The notes beneath the pieces were generated by a model. The model was not told the origin of the DNA. It saw only the letters and a list, made by a program, of their open reading frames with translations, and ran no database searches. From assembly GCA_024641965.1 (NCBI GenBank), contig JAHECC010000011.1:1-45775 (forward strand): a stretch of DNA of 45,775 nt, given 5' to 3'. Origin of the DNA: Rubrivivax sp. (GTDB taxonomy: Bacteria; Pseudomonadota; Gammaproteobacteria; Burkholderiales; Burkholderiaceae_C). The stretch's first letter is position 1. Every line of letters starts with the position of its first letter. Positions 1 to 7,854 of this stretch are shown here, piece by piece. A program made the position numbers and the translations under genes.

Positions 1-247
1 CCACGCGCTCATCGGCACCCAGACGGTCATAGGCCATGCGGTCGGCCACCTGCACCAGGAACACCAGCCATTCGCTCAGGAAGGCGAAGTAGACCGCGCC
101 GATGTCGATGTCGAAGCGCGCACCGCGCATCTGCGTCAGCGCGTTGTGGGCCACCCGCCAGACGATGAAGGCCATCACGCCGGCCACCTGTTCCGGCGTC
201 TTCGGCTTGTCGGTCTTGAACCACTGGCTCTTCAGGCGGATGGCCAT
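1..247 (-). CDS. Conserved hypothetical protein, N-terminal part (runs off left edge)
   Basis: The first 82 residues can be read from an ATG at 247 with no stop before the window edge, starting MAIRLKSQWFKTDKPKTPEQ. The ORF track does not list this frame; the 65-aa ORF it lists here is a shadow in another frame. The segment is mixed polar and hydrophobic, with a central stretch rich in F, L and V (AVYFAFLSEWLVFLVQVADR), and has no signal peptide or cysteine motif. The start lies 13 bases after the stop of the upstream DsrC-like gene, so it is very probably the fourth gene of the same operon. I do not recognise a characterised family and assign no function. Its operon position suggests a role with the Cas6-like and DsrC-like proteins. 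Confidence 0.7.
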   Translation of the reverse strand, partial: MAIRLKSQWFKTDKPKTPEQVAGVMAFIVWRVAHNALTQMRGARFDIDIGAVYFAFLSEWLVFLVQVADRMAYDRLGADERV

Positions 248-260
248 GGCGGCTGCAGCG

Positions 261-590
261 TCAGTAGCCGCCCTTGCCCAGGGGCTGCGGCAGCCCGGCG
301 ACTTTGGCCGCCTGCTTGGCCGGGCCCATCGGGAACAGGTCGTACAAGGCCTTGCTGTCCACGCCGTCGCGGATCTCGGCCATGCCCTTGAGCAGGTTGC
401 GGAAGTTCGGGGTGTGGCCGTGTTCGCGGTACTGCTCGCGCTGGAAGTGGATGACCTCCCAGTGCGCCGGCGTCAGCGTGATGCCTTCGGCCGCGGCGAT
501 GACCTCGACCACCTCATCGCCGTAGTCGGGCTCGAGCAGGAAGCCCTGCTCGTCGCACTCCAATTCCACGCCGTTCACGCTGTAGCTCAT
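261..590 (-). CDS. DsrC/TusE-family protein lacking both C-terminal cysteines
   Basis: This 109-residue protein has the DsrC fold signature: the N-terminal motif VNGVELECDEQGFL, the helix motif HWEVIHFQREQY, and the C-terminal LYDLFPMGPAKQAAKVAGLP. Canonical DsrC ends in ACKIAGLPKPTGCV, with two redox cysteines. Here the first is alanine (about residue 95) and the second is lysine (about 106), in a divergent tail LGKGGY. The only cysteine is near residue 12. It therefore cannot form the DsrC disulfide or trisulfide. Cysteine-less DsrC homologues are known and have been proposed to be regulatory (RspA-type). A GGAG-type ribosome site precedes the ATG. The gene lies 30 bases after the Cas6-like gene in the same operon. 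Family assignment is firm; the role is open. Confidence 0.9.
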   Translation of the reverse strand: MSYSVNGVELECDEQGFLLEPDYGDEVVEVIAAAEGITLTPAHWEVIHFQREQYREHGHTPNFRNLLKGMAEIRDGVDSKALYDLFPMGPAKQAAKVAGLPQPLGKGGY

Positions 591-620
591 GCCAGGATCT
601 CCATTTCAACCGTCAAGGAT

Positions 621-1241
621 TCAGGCGCCGACGGCGGCCGCCGACTTGTGCGGCACGAACAGCCCGCAGCCCAGAGCGCGATGCGGCCCCAGCCCCAGCC
701 GCAGCAGCGTCAGCGAGTCGGTCGGGCTCAGCTGGTGCAGCATCAGGCTGAATCCGCTCAGCACCCCGGCGGCAGACTGCCGCTGCTGGCGCTTGCCGCA
801 CACCGCGAACGCACGGATGCCCAAGCGCGCCAGTTCGTCATGCACCGTGACCATGAACGCCGTCTCGTCGTCGCCTTCGGCGGCAACGAAGGTCGCATAC
901 AGCGTCGCGTATGGCACCAGCTCGTGGGGCCGGGCATCGCCGAGCCGCAAGTCGCTGCCGGCCACGGCCAACGTGCAGCCACCCAGCGGCGCCAGCGCCG
1001 GGACGCGCGACTGCGGCACCCGCAGCAGCAACCTGGCGCGGCGCGACAGCCAACCTTGCGGCTCGCTGCCGGGCACCAGCTTGATGCCGTGCACCCCGGC
1101 CGTCGGATGGCCTCGCAGCCACGGCAGCTGTGCGTCCAGCGCGTCGGCCAGCGCCTGCGCATGGTCGCGCGGCAGGCTGCGGCCGTCGATCGCAAATGCC
1201 ACGTCGACGGCGGCTTCATCCGGCAACGCCTGCAGCGTCAC
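621..1241 (-). CDS. Cas6/Cmx6-like protein (CRISPR RNA endonuclease fold) in a sulfur operon
   Basis: About 206 residues from a GTG at 1241. This start gives a four-base GTGA overlap with the stop of the upstream 71-aa gene, so I prefer it to the ATG at 1265. The N-terminus (VDVAFAIDGRSLPRDHAQAL) and the C-terminal glycine-rich segment (LGLGPHRALGCGLFVPHK, about residues 182-199) match my recollection of the type I-MYXAN Cas6/Cmx6 family. In Cas6 proteins this loop binds the crRNA repeat. H27 in the N-terminal motif could correspond to a Cas6 active-site histidine, but I cannot align it here. There is no CRISPR array and no other cas gene in the window. Its neighbours are a DsrC paralogue and two small unknown genes, so adaptation to a non-CRISPR RNA role is inferred. 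Confidence 0.8.
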   Translation of the reverse strand: MTLQALPDEAAVDVAFAIDGRSLPRDHAQALADALDAQLPWLRGHPTAGVHGIKLVPGSEPQGWLSRRARLLLRVPQSRVPALAPLGGCTLAVAGSDLRLGDARPHELVPYATLYATFVAAEGDDETAFMVTVHDELARLGIRAFAVCGKRQQRQSAAGVLSGFSLMLHQLSPTDSLTLLRLGLGPHRALGCGLFVPHKSAAAVGA

Positions 1242-1453
1242 GCCGACTCCTGCGCCCGGGCCCACTTGACCAGTGCCTCACCCCAGGCGGCGGCCGTCAG
1301 CGGGTCGATGTCGAAGACCGTGAAGCGACTGTGCTCGCGTATGCGCGTGCGCAGCAGGCTCATACCGCCGCTTTCCAGGTCGTGCTGCTGCAATTCGATC
1401 TCCTGCCCGCCCAGTGGCGCGCGCAGTTTCAGCAAGGGTGTGATGCGGTTCAT
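1238..1453 (-). CDS. Small conserved protein, first gene of the Cas6-like/DsrC-like operon
   Basis: A 71-residue soluble protein starting MNRITPLLKLRAPLGGQEIE, with a central motif GGMSLLRTRIREHSRFTVFDID and a helical C-terminus. The ORF track gives a 107-aa version. I prefer the internal ATG at 1453 because the upstream extension is low-complexity and unlike a conserved N-terminus. The stop at 1238 overlaps the GTG start of the Cas6-like gene (GTGA), which implies translational coupling. I recall similar small proteins beside Cas6/Cmx6-like and TusE/DsrC-like genes in other beta- and gammaproteobacteria, but have no name or function for it. There is no cysteine and no membrane segment. Confidence 0.72.
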   Translation of the reverse strand: MNRITPLLKLRAPLGGQEIELQQHDLESGGMSLLRTRIREHSRFTVFDIDPLTAAAWGEALVKWARAQESA

Positions 1454-1550
1454 CAATCGGCTTGTCGCGCGTCGAAGCGGCACTTTGCAACCTGCGCTAT
1501 TGAGCGCGACCGCCGCCGCAGGGTCCATAGCCGTGACGGGGGGGGCGAGG

Positions 1551-1569
1551 CCTACTCCCAATGGGTAGG
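1551..1569. promoter_or_regulatory. Near-palindrome, candidate response-regulator operator upstream of dsrA
   Basis: CCTACTCCCAATGGGTAGG is an imperfect inverted repeat (CCTAC...GTAGG). It lies in the 275-base divergent gap between the Cas6-like operon (start 1453) and dsrA (start 1729). The segment ATGGGTA is the reverse complement of TACCCAT, which fits the NarL-type heptamer TACYYMT. A related site occurs at 16906-16925 in front of the two-component genes. The rest of the gap shows no other clear element apart from the AAGGAG-type ribosome site of dsrA. Confidence 0.5.
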
Positions 1570-1728
1570 TCGCGCACCCCCCTATTTGGTCTATCCACGG
1601 CTAATCAACCGGAGTGATGGCGCGCGCCGCGGCCGGGGTCGAAGATTCGCCATCCGGCTTGCTGTCTTGGCAGGACCGAGGCATGCAAGCAGCCAGCGGT
1701 CACCGCCGCCGCGACAAGGAGACAACCG

Positions 1729-3030
1729 ATGGCCAAGAAGCCCCACGACACGCCGTTGCTCGACCAGCTCGAGAGCGGCCCCTGGCCCAGCTTCGTCACC
1801 GGGCTGAAGCGCCTGGCGCAGGACAGCGACTATGTCGTCGACCTGCTGGGCACGCTCGAGACCTCGTACCGCACGAAGAAGGGCTACTGGAAAGGCGGCA
1901 CCGTCGGCGTGTTCGGCTACGGCGGCGGGGTCATCCCGCGCTTCACCGAGCTGAAGAACGAGGACGGCACCCCCGTCTATCCGGACGCCGCCGAGCTGCA
2001 CACGCTGCGCGTGCAGCCGCCGCCGGGCATGCACTACAACACCGACGTGCTGCGCAAGATGTGCGACATCTGGGAAAAGCACGGCACCGGCCTGATCGCC
2101 TTCCATGGCCAGAGCGGCGACATCATGTTCCAGGGCGCCAAGACCGACAAGGTGCAGGCCGCCTTCGACGACCTGAACGAACTCGGCTTCGACCTCGGCG
2201 GCGCCGGCCCGGCGGTACGCACCTCGATGAGCTGCGTCGGTGCGGCGCGCTGCGAGCAGAGCTGCTTCGACGAAGGGCGCGCGCACCGCCAGGTGATCAA
2301 TTCCTTCACCGACGACATTCACCGCCCCGCACTGCCCTACAAGTTCAAGTTCAAGTTCAGCGGCTGCAGCAACGACTGCATGAACTCGATCCAGCGCGCC
2401 GACATGGCGGTGATCGGCACCTGGCGCGACAACATGCGCAGCGACGAAGCCATGGCGCGCAAGTGGTTCGACAAGCACGGCATGACCGAACTGGTCAACG
2501 ACGTGGTCTCGCGCTGCCCGACCAAGGCCATCATGCTGAAGGAAGTCAAGGAGCTGCGCACCGGCGAGCACCTGACGACGGTGAAGGTCAGCGACACACA
2601 GGCGCTGGAGATCGACAACAAGAACTGCGTGCGCTGCATGCACTGCGTCAACGTCATGACCGGCGCGTTGGCCCACGGCACCGACACCGGCGCGACGATC
2701 CTGATCGGCGGCAAGCGCACGCTGAAGATCGGCGACCTGATGGGCACCGTGATCGTGCCCTTCATGCCGCTGAAGACCGACGAGGACTACGACGCCCTGG
2801 TCGAGCTGGGCCAGAAGGTGATCGACTTCTTCGCCGAGAACGCGCTCGAGCACGAGCGCACCGGCGAAATGATCGAGCGCATCGGCCTGGTCAACTTCCT
2901 CGAGGGCATCGGCGTCGAGATCGACCCGAACATGGTCGCCACGCCGCGCACCAACCCCTACGTGCGCACCGACGGCTGGGACGACGAAGTGGCGAAGATC
3001 AACGCGCGCAAGCAGCAACAGCCGGCCTGA
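1729..3030 (+). CDS. dsrA: Reverse dissimilatory sulfite reductase subunit alpha
   Basis: DsrA, 433 residues, a normal length. With DsrB it forms the cytoplasmic alpha2beta2 siroheme enzyme, which in this oxidative version converts sulfane sulfur delivered by DsrC to sulfite. The siroheme-[4Fe-4S] ligand motif is visible as CVGAARC (C169, C175) and CSNDC (C213, C217). The inserted ferredoxin domain is visible as C263 and CVRCMHC (C300, C303, C306). The start has a strong ribosome site (AAGGAGA). It is the first gene of a roughly 13-kb operon. The oxidative assignment rests on the neighbouring dsrEFH and dsrL and the absence of dsrD, not on DsrA itself. A short in-frame KFKFKF repeat lies just before the CSNDC motif. 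Confidence 0.98.
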   Translation: MAKKPHDTPLLDQLESGPWPSFVTGLKRLAQDSDYVVDLLGTLETSYRTKKGYWKGGTVGVFGYGGGVIPRFTELKNEDGTPVYPDAAELHTLRVQPPPGMHYNTDVLRKMCDIWEKHGTGLIAFHGQSGDIMFQGAKTDKVQAAFDDLNELGFDLGGAGPAVRTSMSCVGAARCEQSCFDEGRAHRQVINSFTDDIHRPALPYKFKFKFSGCSNDCMNSIQRADMAVIGTWRDNMRSDEAMARKWFDKHGMTELVNDVVSRCPTKAIMLKEVKELRTGEHLTTVKVSDTQALEIDNKNCVRCMHCVNVMTGALAHGTDTGATILIGGKRTLKIGDLMGTVIVPFMPLKTDEDYDALVELGQKVIDFFAENALEHERTGEMIERIGLVNFLEGIGVEIDPNMVATPRTNPYVRTDGWDDEVAKINARKQQQPA

Positions 3031-3044
3031 CACGGAGACACCCC

Positions 3045-4112
3045 ATGGCCCATCGCACCCCGATCGAAAGCGGCGCCCCGGACAACAAGCAGTACATGCA
3101 CCCGACGTTGCTGAAGAACTACGGCAACTGGAAATGGCATGACCGTCCGCGCCCTGGCGTGCTGCACCATGTGTCACACAGCGGCGAAGAAGTCTGGACC
3201 GTGCGCGCCGGCACGCAGCGTCAGATGGACGTGTACACGATCCGCAAGCTTTGCGAAATCGCCGACACCTATGCCGACGGCCATGTGCGCTTCACGATCC
3301 GCAGCAACATCGAATTCATGGTCGCCGACCCGAACAAGGTCGCGCCGCTGGTCTCCGCGTTGCAGGAAAGCGGCTTCCCGGTCGGTGGCACCGGCAATTC
3401 GGTGTCGATGATCGCGCACACCCAGGGCTGGCTGCACTGCGACATTCCCGGCACCGATGCGTCGGGCGCGGTCAAGGCGCTGATGGACGACCTGCACGAG
3501 GAGTTCATCAAGGAGGACATGCCGAACCGCGTGCACCTGTCCACCAGCTGCTGCGAGATCAACTGCGGCGGCCAGGCCGACATCGCCATCATCGTGCAGC
3601 ACACCAAGCCACCGAAGATCAACCACGCGCTGGTGGCCAACGCCTGCGAGCGCCCGGCCGTGGTCGCGCGTTGCCCGGTCGCGGCCATCCGCCCGGCCAT
3701 GGTCAACGGCAAGCCCTCGCTCGAGATCGACGAGAAGAAGTGCATGTGCTGCGGCGCCTGCTACCCGCCCTGCCCGCCGATGCAGATCAACGACCCCGAG
3801 TACACCAAGCTGGCGATCTGGGTCGGCGGCAAGAACTCCAACGCCCGCGGCAAGCCGACCTTCATGAAGATGGTGGCCTCGGGGCTGCCGAACAACCCGC
3901 CGCGCTGGCCCGAGGTGTCGGCGATGGTGAAGAAGATCCTCTACACCTACAAGAACGACGCGCGTTCCTGGGAGCGACTGTCGGACTGGGTCGAACGCAT
4001 CGGCTGGCCGGGCTTCTTCGAGAAGTGCGACCTGCCCTTCACCAAGTACCTGATCGACGACTGGCGCGGTTCGCGCGCCAGCCTGAATGCGTCGACCCAT
4101 ATCCGCTTCTAG
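3045..4112 (+). CDS. dsrB: Reverse dissimilatory sulfite reductase subunit beta
   Basis: DsrB, 355 residues from the ATG at 3045, preceded by CACGGAGA. It pairs with DsrA. Visible features are the siroheme-domain motif SCCEINCGG (about residues 168-176), the second motif NACERPAVVARCP, and the ferredoxin domain KKCMCCGACYPPCPP (about 231-245) for a [4Fe-4S] cluster. The C-terminus ends in STHIRF. It lies 14 bases after dsrA and 9 bases before dsrE. The ORF track merges it with an upstream run of a different frame (1614..4112); the first 477 residues of that ORF are a shadow of dsrA. Confidence 0.98.
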   Translation: MAHRTPIESGAPDNKQYMHPTLLKNYGNWKWHDRPRPGVLHHVSHSGEEVWTVRAGTQRQMDVYTIRKLCEIADTYADGHVRFTIRSNIEFMVADPNKVAPLVSALQESGFPVGGTGNSVSMIAHTQGWLHCDIPGTDASGAVKALMDDLHEEFIKEDMPNRVHLSTSCCEINCGGQADIAIIVQHTKPPKINHALVANACERPAVVARCPVAAIRPAMVNGKPSLEIDEKKCMCCGACYPPCPPMQINDPEYTKLAIWVGGKNSNARGKPTFMKMVASGLPNNPPRWPEVSAMVKKILYTYKNDARSWERLSDWVERIGWPGFFEKCDLPFTKYLIDDWRGSRASLNASTHIRF

Positions 4113-4121
4113 AGCCGCAGC

Positions 4122-4481
4122 ATGAAGTTCGGCTTGATGGTCAGCGAAGGCCCTTACACGCACCAGGCTTCGGACAGCGCCTACCAGTTCGCCAAGGCGG
4201 CGCTGGACAAGGGCCACGAGATCCAGCGCGTGTTTTTCTATCACGACGGCGTCAACAACGCGACACGCCTGACCGAGCCGCCGCAGGACGACCGGCACAT
4301 CGTCAACCGCTGGTCGGCGCTGGCGGCCGATCACAAGATCGACCTGGTGGTGTGCGTCGCCGCGGCGCTGCGCCGCGGCATCAAGGACGAGGTGCTGGCA
4401 CCGGGCTTCCGCATCTCGGGACTGGGCCAGTTGGTCGACAGCGCCATCAAGAGCGACCGCGTGGTGACCTTCGGGGATTGA
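4122..4481 (+). CDS. dsrE: Sulfurtransferase subunit DsrE
   Basis: DsrE, 119 residues, the persulfide-carrying subunit of the cytoplasmic DsrE2F2H2 complex that passes sulfur to DsrC. The key cysteine is at residue 78 in LVVCVAAALRRG, the same position as the active cysteine (Cys78) of Allochromatium vinosum DsrE. The N-terminus KFGLMVSEGPYTHQASDSA is typical of the DsrE fold. No strong ribosome site is visible, so translation is probably coupled to dsrB, which ends 9 bases upstream. Together with dsrF and dsrH it marks the operon as sulfur-oxidizing. Confidence 0.96.
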   Translation: MKFGLMVSEGPYTHQASDSAYQFAKAALDKGHEIQRVFFYHDGVNNATRLTEPPQDDRHIVNRWSALAADHKIDLVVCVAAALRRGIKDEVLAPGFRISGLGQLVDSAIKSDRVVTFGD

Positions 4482-4484
4482 CAC

Positions 4485-4862
4485 ATGAGCACCGATCCGA
4501 GCCGCATCAAGAAGGTCATGTTCGTCAACCGCAAGGCGCCCTACGGCACGATCTACGCACTGGAGAGCCTGGAGGTGGTGCTGATCGCCGCCACTTTCGA
4601 CCAGGACGTGAGCCTGGTGTTCATGGACGACGGCGTGTACGAACTGCTGAAGGGCCAGAACACCAAGGCCATCGGCATCAAGAACTTCTCGCCCACCTAC
4701 CGCGCGCTCGACGGCTACGACGTCGAGAAGCTGTACGTCGAGCGCGAATCGCTGGCTGCGCGCGGCATCAGCGAAGACCAGTTGCTGGTCGACGTCGAGG
4801 TGCTGGGCAGCGTGCAGATGGGTGAGCTGATGGCCCAGCAGGACGTGGTCCTGAGCTTTTGA
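4485..4862 (+). CDS. dsrF: Sulfurtransferase subunit DsrF
   Basis: DsrF, 125 residues, the structural partner of DsrE and DsrH (TusC counterpart). It has the DsrE-like fold with N-terminus KKVMFVNRKAPYGTIYALE and no cysteine at all, as expected for a non-catalytic subunit. It starts 3 bases after the dsrE stop and is followed by dsrH after 17 bases. The order dsrE-dsrF-dsrH matches the tusDCB arrangement and the A. vinosum dsr operon. Confidence 0.95.
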   Translation: MSTDPSRIKKVMFVNRKAPYGTIYALESLEVVLIAATFDQDVSLVFMDDGVYELLKGQNTKAIGIKNFSPTYRALDGYDVEKLYVERESLAARGISEDQLLVDVEVLGSVQMGELMAQQDVVLSF

Positions 4863-4879
4863 ACAAAGGGCGAGACACC

Positions 4880-5179
4880 ATGCTGCACATCGTCAACAAG
4901 TCTCCCTCGCAGTCGCGCACGCTCGACAGCTGCCTGCGCCTGGCGCGCGACGGCAGCGCGCTGCTGCTGATCGAGGACGGCGTCTATGCCGCAACCAAAG
5001 GCAACGCCGACGCCGCTGCGCTGCACCAGGCCTGCGGCCGCCTGCAGGTGTTCGCGCTGCAACCCGACTGCGACGCGCGCGCCGTCACCTCGATGCTGGC
5101 CGAAGGCATCACGCTGGTCGACTACGCGGGCTTCGTCGACCTGGTGGCCCAGAACAAGACCTCGCATTCCTGGCTTTGA
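4880..5179 (+). CDS. dsrH: Sulfurtransferase subunit DsrH
   Basis: DsrH, 99 residues from the ATG at 4880 (MLHIVNKSPSQS). The ORF track begins at a TTG seven codons upstream; the internal ATG matches the usual TusB/DsrH start and has GGGCGAGA in front. The conserved cysteine is at residue 18 (TLDSCLRLAR), near the position of Cys20 in A. vinosum DsrH. The C-terminus ends SHSWL. It completes the DsrEFH sulfur-relay complex that interacts with DsrC, encoded 54 bases downstream. Confidence 0.95.
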   Translation: MLHIVNKSPSQSRTLDSCLRLARDGSALLLIEDGVYAATKGNADAAALHQACGRLQVFALQPDCDARAVTSMLAEGITLVDYAGFVDLVAQNKTSHSWL

Positions 5180-5233
5180 GGCCGACCCCGGCGCATCGCC
5201 CCTATCGAAAACGACCCCGACCCTGGAGAGACC

Positions 5234-5566
5234 ATGAGCATCGAAGTCAACGGCACGACCTACGAGACCGACGAGGAAGGCTACCTCGTCAACCTGGCCG
5301 ACTGGACGCAGGAGATCGGCGAGCACATCGCCAAGGAAGAGAACCTGGAGATGAGCTCCAGCCACTGGGAAGTCGTCAACTTCCTGCGCGACTACTACAA
5401 CGAGTACCAGATCGCCCCAGCGGTGCGCGTGCTGACCAAGGCCATCGGCAAGCAGCTCGGACCGGACAAGGGCAACAGCAAGTACCTGTACGAGCTGTTC
5501 CCCTACGGCCCGGCCAAGCAGGCCTGCAAGATCGCCGGCCTGCCCAAGCCCACCGGCTGCGTCTGA
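5234..5566 (+). CDS. dsrC: DsrC, redox-active sulfur carrier
   Basis: Canonical DsrC, 110 residues, with both C-terminal arm cysteines (C98 and C109) in QACKIAGLPKPTGCV. The two are separated by ten residues, as in all functional DsrC proteins. It receives persulfide sulfur from DsrEFH, presents it to DsrAB, and its disulfide/thiol state is handled by DsrMKJOP. A GGAGAG ribosome site precedes the ATG. This is the only one of three DsrC homologues in the window that keeps the cysteines, so it is the catalytic one. Confidence 0.97.
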   Translation: MSIEVNGTTYETDEEGYLVNLADWTQEIGEHIAKEENLEMSSSHWEVVNFLRDYYNEYQIAPAVRVLTKAIGKQLGPDKGNSKYLYELFPYGPAKQACKIAGLPKPTGCV

Positions 5567-5600
5567 GTTCCCGGCGTCGACAGAACAGGACGCGGCGGCC

Positions 5601-6332
5601 ATGTCGGCACTCGCGATCGGCTATGCCATGCTCCTCTACGCGGCCTTTGCCGTACTGGTGCTGGGTGTGGCCGTCAAGATTCGCGGCTATGCGCGCACCC
5701 CCGCACCGCTGAAGATCCCCACCACGCCGGCACCGACGACGAGTACCGGCGTGGCCCTGCGCCTGACGCGCGAGGTCGTGTTTTTCGAGAGCCTGTTCAA
5801 GGCCAGCAAGTGGACCTGGCTCTTCGGGTGGCTGTTCCATGCCGCCCTCCTGCTGGTGCTGCTGCGCCATGTGCGCTACTTCCAGCAGCCGGTCTGGACA
5901 CCGATCGTCTTCGTCCAATTCTTCGGCACCTATGCCGGCTTTGCGATGGTGATCGGATTGGCCGGGCTGTGGGCGCGCCGCTTCCTGGTCGACCGCGTGC
6001 GCTACATCTCCACGCCATCGGACCACCTGCACCTGGCGCTGCTGCTGGCGATCGGACTGTCCGGATTGACGATGCGCTTCGTCGCCCACACCGACATCGT
6101 GGCGGTGAAGGCCTTCATGCTTGGCCTCATGCGTCTGTCGATCCAGCCGCTGCCGGCCGATCCACTGCTGCTGCTGCACCTGACGCTGGTGGCGCTGCTG
6201 ATGTTCGTGTTCCCGATCAGCAAGCTGATGCATGCGCCCGGCCTGTTCTTCAGCCCCACCCGCAACCAGGCCGACACCTCTCGAGAGGCACGCCATCTGG
6301 CGTCCTGGGCGGCGGCACTCGAGAAGAAGTAG
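5601..6332 (+). CDS. dsrM: DsrM, membrane cytochrome b-type subunit of DsrMKJOP
   Basis: A 243-residue integral membrane protein related to the NarI family of diheme cytochromes b. Hydrophobic helices are visible near residues 2-26, 72-90, 105-127, 140-160 and 185-205. Several histidines lie in or near helices (LFHAALLLVLLRH, DHLHLALLL, LLLHLTLV) and can serve as heme b ligands. It exchanges electrons with the quinone pool and binds the CCG-domain subunit DsrK, whose gene starts 3 bases after the dsrM stop. The start is supported by the GGCGGCC leader, although the ribosome site is weak. Confidence 0.93.
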   Translation: MSALAIGYAMLLYAAFAVLVLGVAVKIRGYARTPAPLKIPTTPAPTTSTGVALRLTREVVFFESLFKASKWTWLFGWLFHAALLLVLLRHVRYFQQPVWTPIVFVQFFGTYAGFAMVIGLAGLWARRFLVDRVRYISTPSDHLHLALLLAIGLSGLTMRFVAHTDIVAVKAFMLGLMRLSIQPLPADPLLLLHLTLVALLMFVFPISKLMHAPGLFFSPTRNQADTSREARHLASWAAALEKK

Positions 6333-6335
6333 CCG

Positions 6336-7832
6336 ATGGCTGCTGCCAAGTTCGACACCCCTGCTCTCAAGCCCTATCCGGTGATCCCGCTGGTGGCCGA
6401 GGGGGCGATGGCGCACAGCAAACCCTTCGTCGCGTCGCCCGCGATCCAGGAGGCGATGGGCTTCCCGGCCGAACTGGCCGAGGGCTGGGAGAAGCGCGCC
6501 ATCGCCAAGATGGGCGAGCTGCTCGACAAGTACCGCTCGCTGCGCGTCTACATGGATGCCTGCGTGCACTGCGGCGCCTGCTCCGACAAATGCCACTACT
6601 TCCTGGGCACCGGCGACCCGACGAACATGCCGGTGGCGCGGCAGGACCTGATGCGCGCGGTCTATCGCCGCTACTTCACCTTCGCCGGCAAGCACTTCCC
6701 CAAGCTCGTCGGCGCGGTCGATATGACCAGGGACGTGCTCGACCAGTGGTGGAGCTACTACAACCAGTGTTCCGAGTGCCGCCGCTGCTCCGTCTTCTGC
6801 CCCTACGGCATCGACACCGCCGAAATCACGATGGCCGCGCGGGAGATCATGGATTCGGTCGGTCTGGGCCAGAAGTACGCCAACGAGATCCTGGGCAAGG
6901 TGCACCGCATCGGCAACAACCTGGGCATCCCCGAACCGGCGCTGAAGGACACGCTGGAGGGATTGGAAGAAGACACGAAGGATGAAACCGGCCTGGACGT
7001 GCTCTTCCCGCTCGACGTCGAAGGTGCCGAAGTGCTGCTGATCACGCCGTCGGCCGACTTCTTCTCCGAGCCCCACGTCGAGAGCCTGATCGGCTACGCC
7101 AAGGTATTCCATGCCGCAGGCATCAGCTGGACACTGAGCTCCAAGGCCTCGGAGGCGGCGAACTTCGCGCTTTTCATCGGCAACTACGAGCAGATGCGCA
7201 AGGTGTCGATGCGGGTCAAGGAAGAAGCGCAGCGGCTGGGTGTGCGGCGCATCGTCGTCGGCGAGTGTGGCCACGCGTGGCGCGTGGCCTACAGTTTCTG
7301 GAACACGCTGATCGGCCCCTTCGACTGGCTCGACCCGCGCTACCCGGTGCCGCAGCACATCTGCGAATTCACCTACGACCTGATGCAGCGTGGTGCGATC
7401 ACGTTCGACAAGGAAAAGAACGACGACCGCATCGTCACCTTCCATGACTCGTGCAACGTGGCGCGTGGCTCACGCATGGGCGACATGCCCGGCGGCCAGT
7501 TCGTGATCCCGCGCGAGATCATCAAGGCGGTAGCGAACCATTTCCATGACATGGCGCCGGAGACGATCGGCGAAAGCACCTTCTGCTGCGGCGGCGGCGG
7601 CGGCCTGCTCACCGACGATCTGCTCGAGCTGCGCGTCAAGGGTGCGCTGCCGCGCATGGAGGCGCTGAAGCACGTCGTCGACGACCGCGGTGTCAATTTC
7701 ATGGCCGCCATCTGCGCCATCTGCAAGGCCCAGTTCAGCAAGGTGCTGCCGTACTACGGCTTCGACATGAGCATGGTCGGCGGCGTGCACCAGTTGGTGA
7801 GCAGGGCCATCCGTCTGGGCGAAACGCGCTAA
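6336..7832 (+). CDS. dsrK: DsrK, iron-sulfur heterodisulfide reductase-like subunit
   Basis: A 498-residue HdrD-like protein on the cytoplasmic side of the DsrMKJOP complex. Two [4Fe-4S] motifs are clear: CVHCGACSDKC (about residue 73) followed by a CHYFLGTGDP spacer, and CSECRRCSVFCPYGID (about 145-160). A C-terminal CCG domain is visible in TFCCGGGGGLL and AAICAICKAQF. It is the likely site of DsrC disulfide or trisulfide exchange. It starts MAAAKFDTPALKPYPVIP and is packed directly behind dsrM. Confidence 0.96.
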   Translation: MAAAKFDTPALKPYPVIPLVAEGAMAHSKPFVASPAIQEAMGFPAELAEGWEKRAIAKMGELLDKYRSLRVYMDACVHCGACSDKCHYFLGTGDPTNMPVARQDLMRAVYRRYFTFAGKHFPKLVGAVDMTRDVLDQWWSYYNQCSECRRCSVFCPYGIDTAEITMAAREIMDSVGLGQKYANEILGKVHRIGNNLGIPEPALKDTLEGLEEDTKDETGLDVLFPLDVEGAEVLLITPSADFFSEPHVESLIGYAKVFHAAGISWTLSSKASEAANFALFIGNYEQMRKVSMRVKEEAQRLGVRRIVVGECGHAWRVAYSFWNTLIGPFDWLDPRYPVPQHICEFTYDLMQRGAITFDKEKNDDRIVTFHDSCNVARGSRMGDMPGGQFVIPREIIKAVANHFHDMAPETIGESTFCCGGGGGLLTDDLLELRVKGALPRMEALKHVVDDRGVNFMAAICAICKAQFSKVLPYYGFDMSMVGGVHQLVSRAIRLGETR

Positions 7833-7854
7833 ACGCATACAGGAGATCCACCCC

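Noticed and set aside
102-1568. 488-aa plus-strand ORF at the left end
   Set aside because: It runs antisense to the Cas6-like and DsrC-like genes, has low-complexity Arg/Ala/Gln composition and no family motifs. It is a shadow of high-GC coding DNA.
2341-2358. Tandem repeat AAGTTC three times in dsrA
   Set aside because: It is a short in-frame coding repeat (KFKFKF) in a region where DsrA proteins commonly have similar residues. It is not a regulatory repeat.
5376-7445. 689-aa minus-strand ORF
   Set aside because: It is antisense to dsrC, dsrM and dsrK, which have clear motifs on the plus strand.
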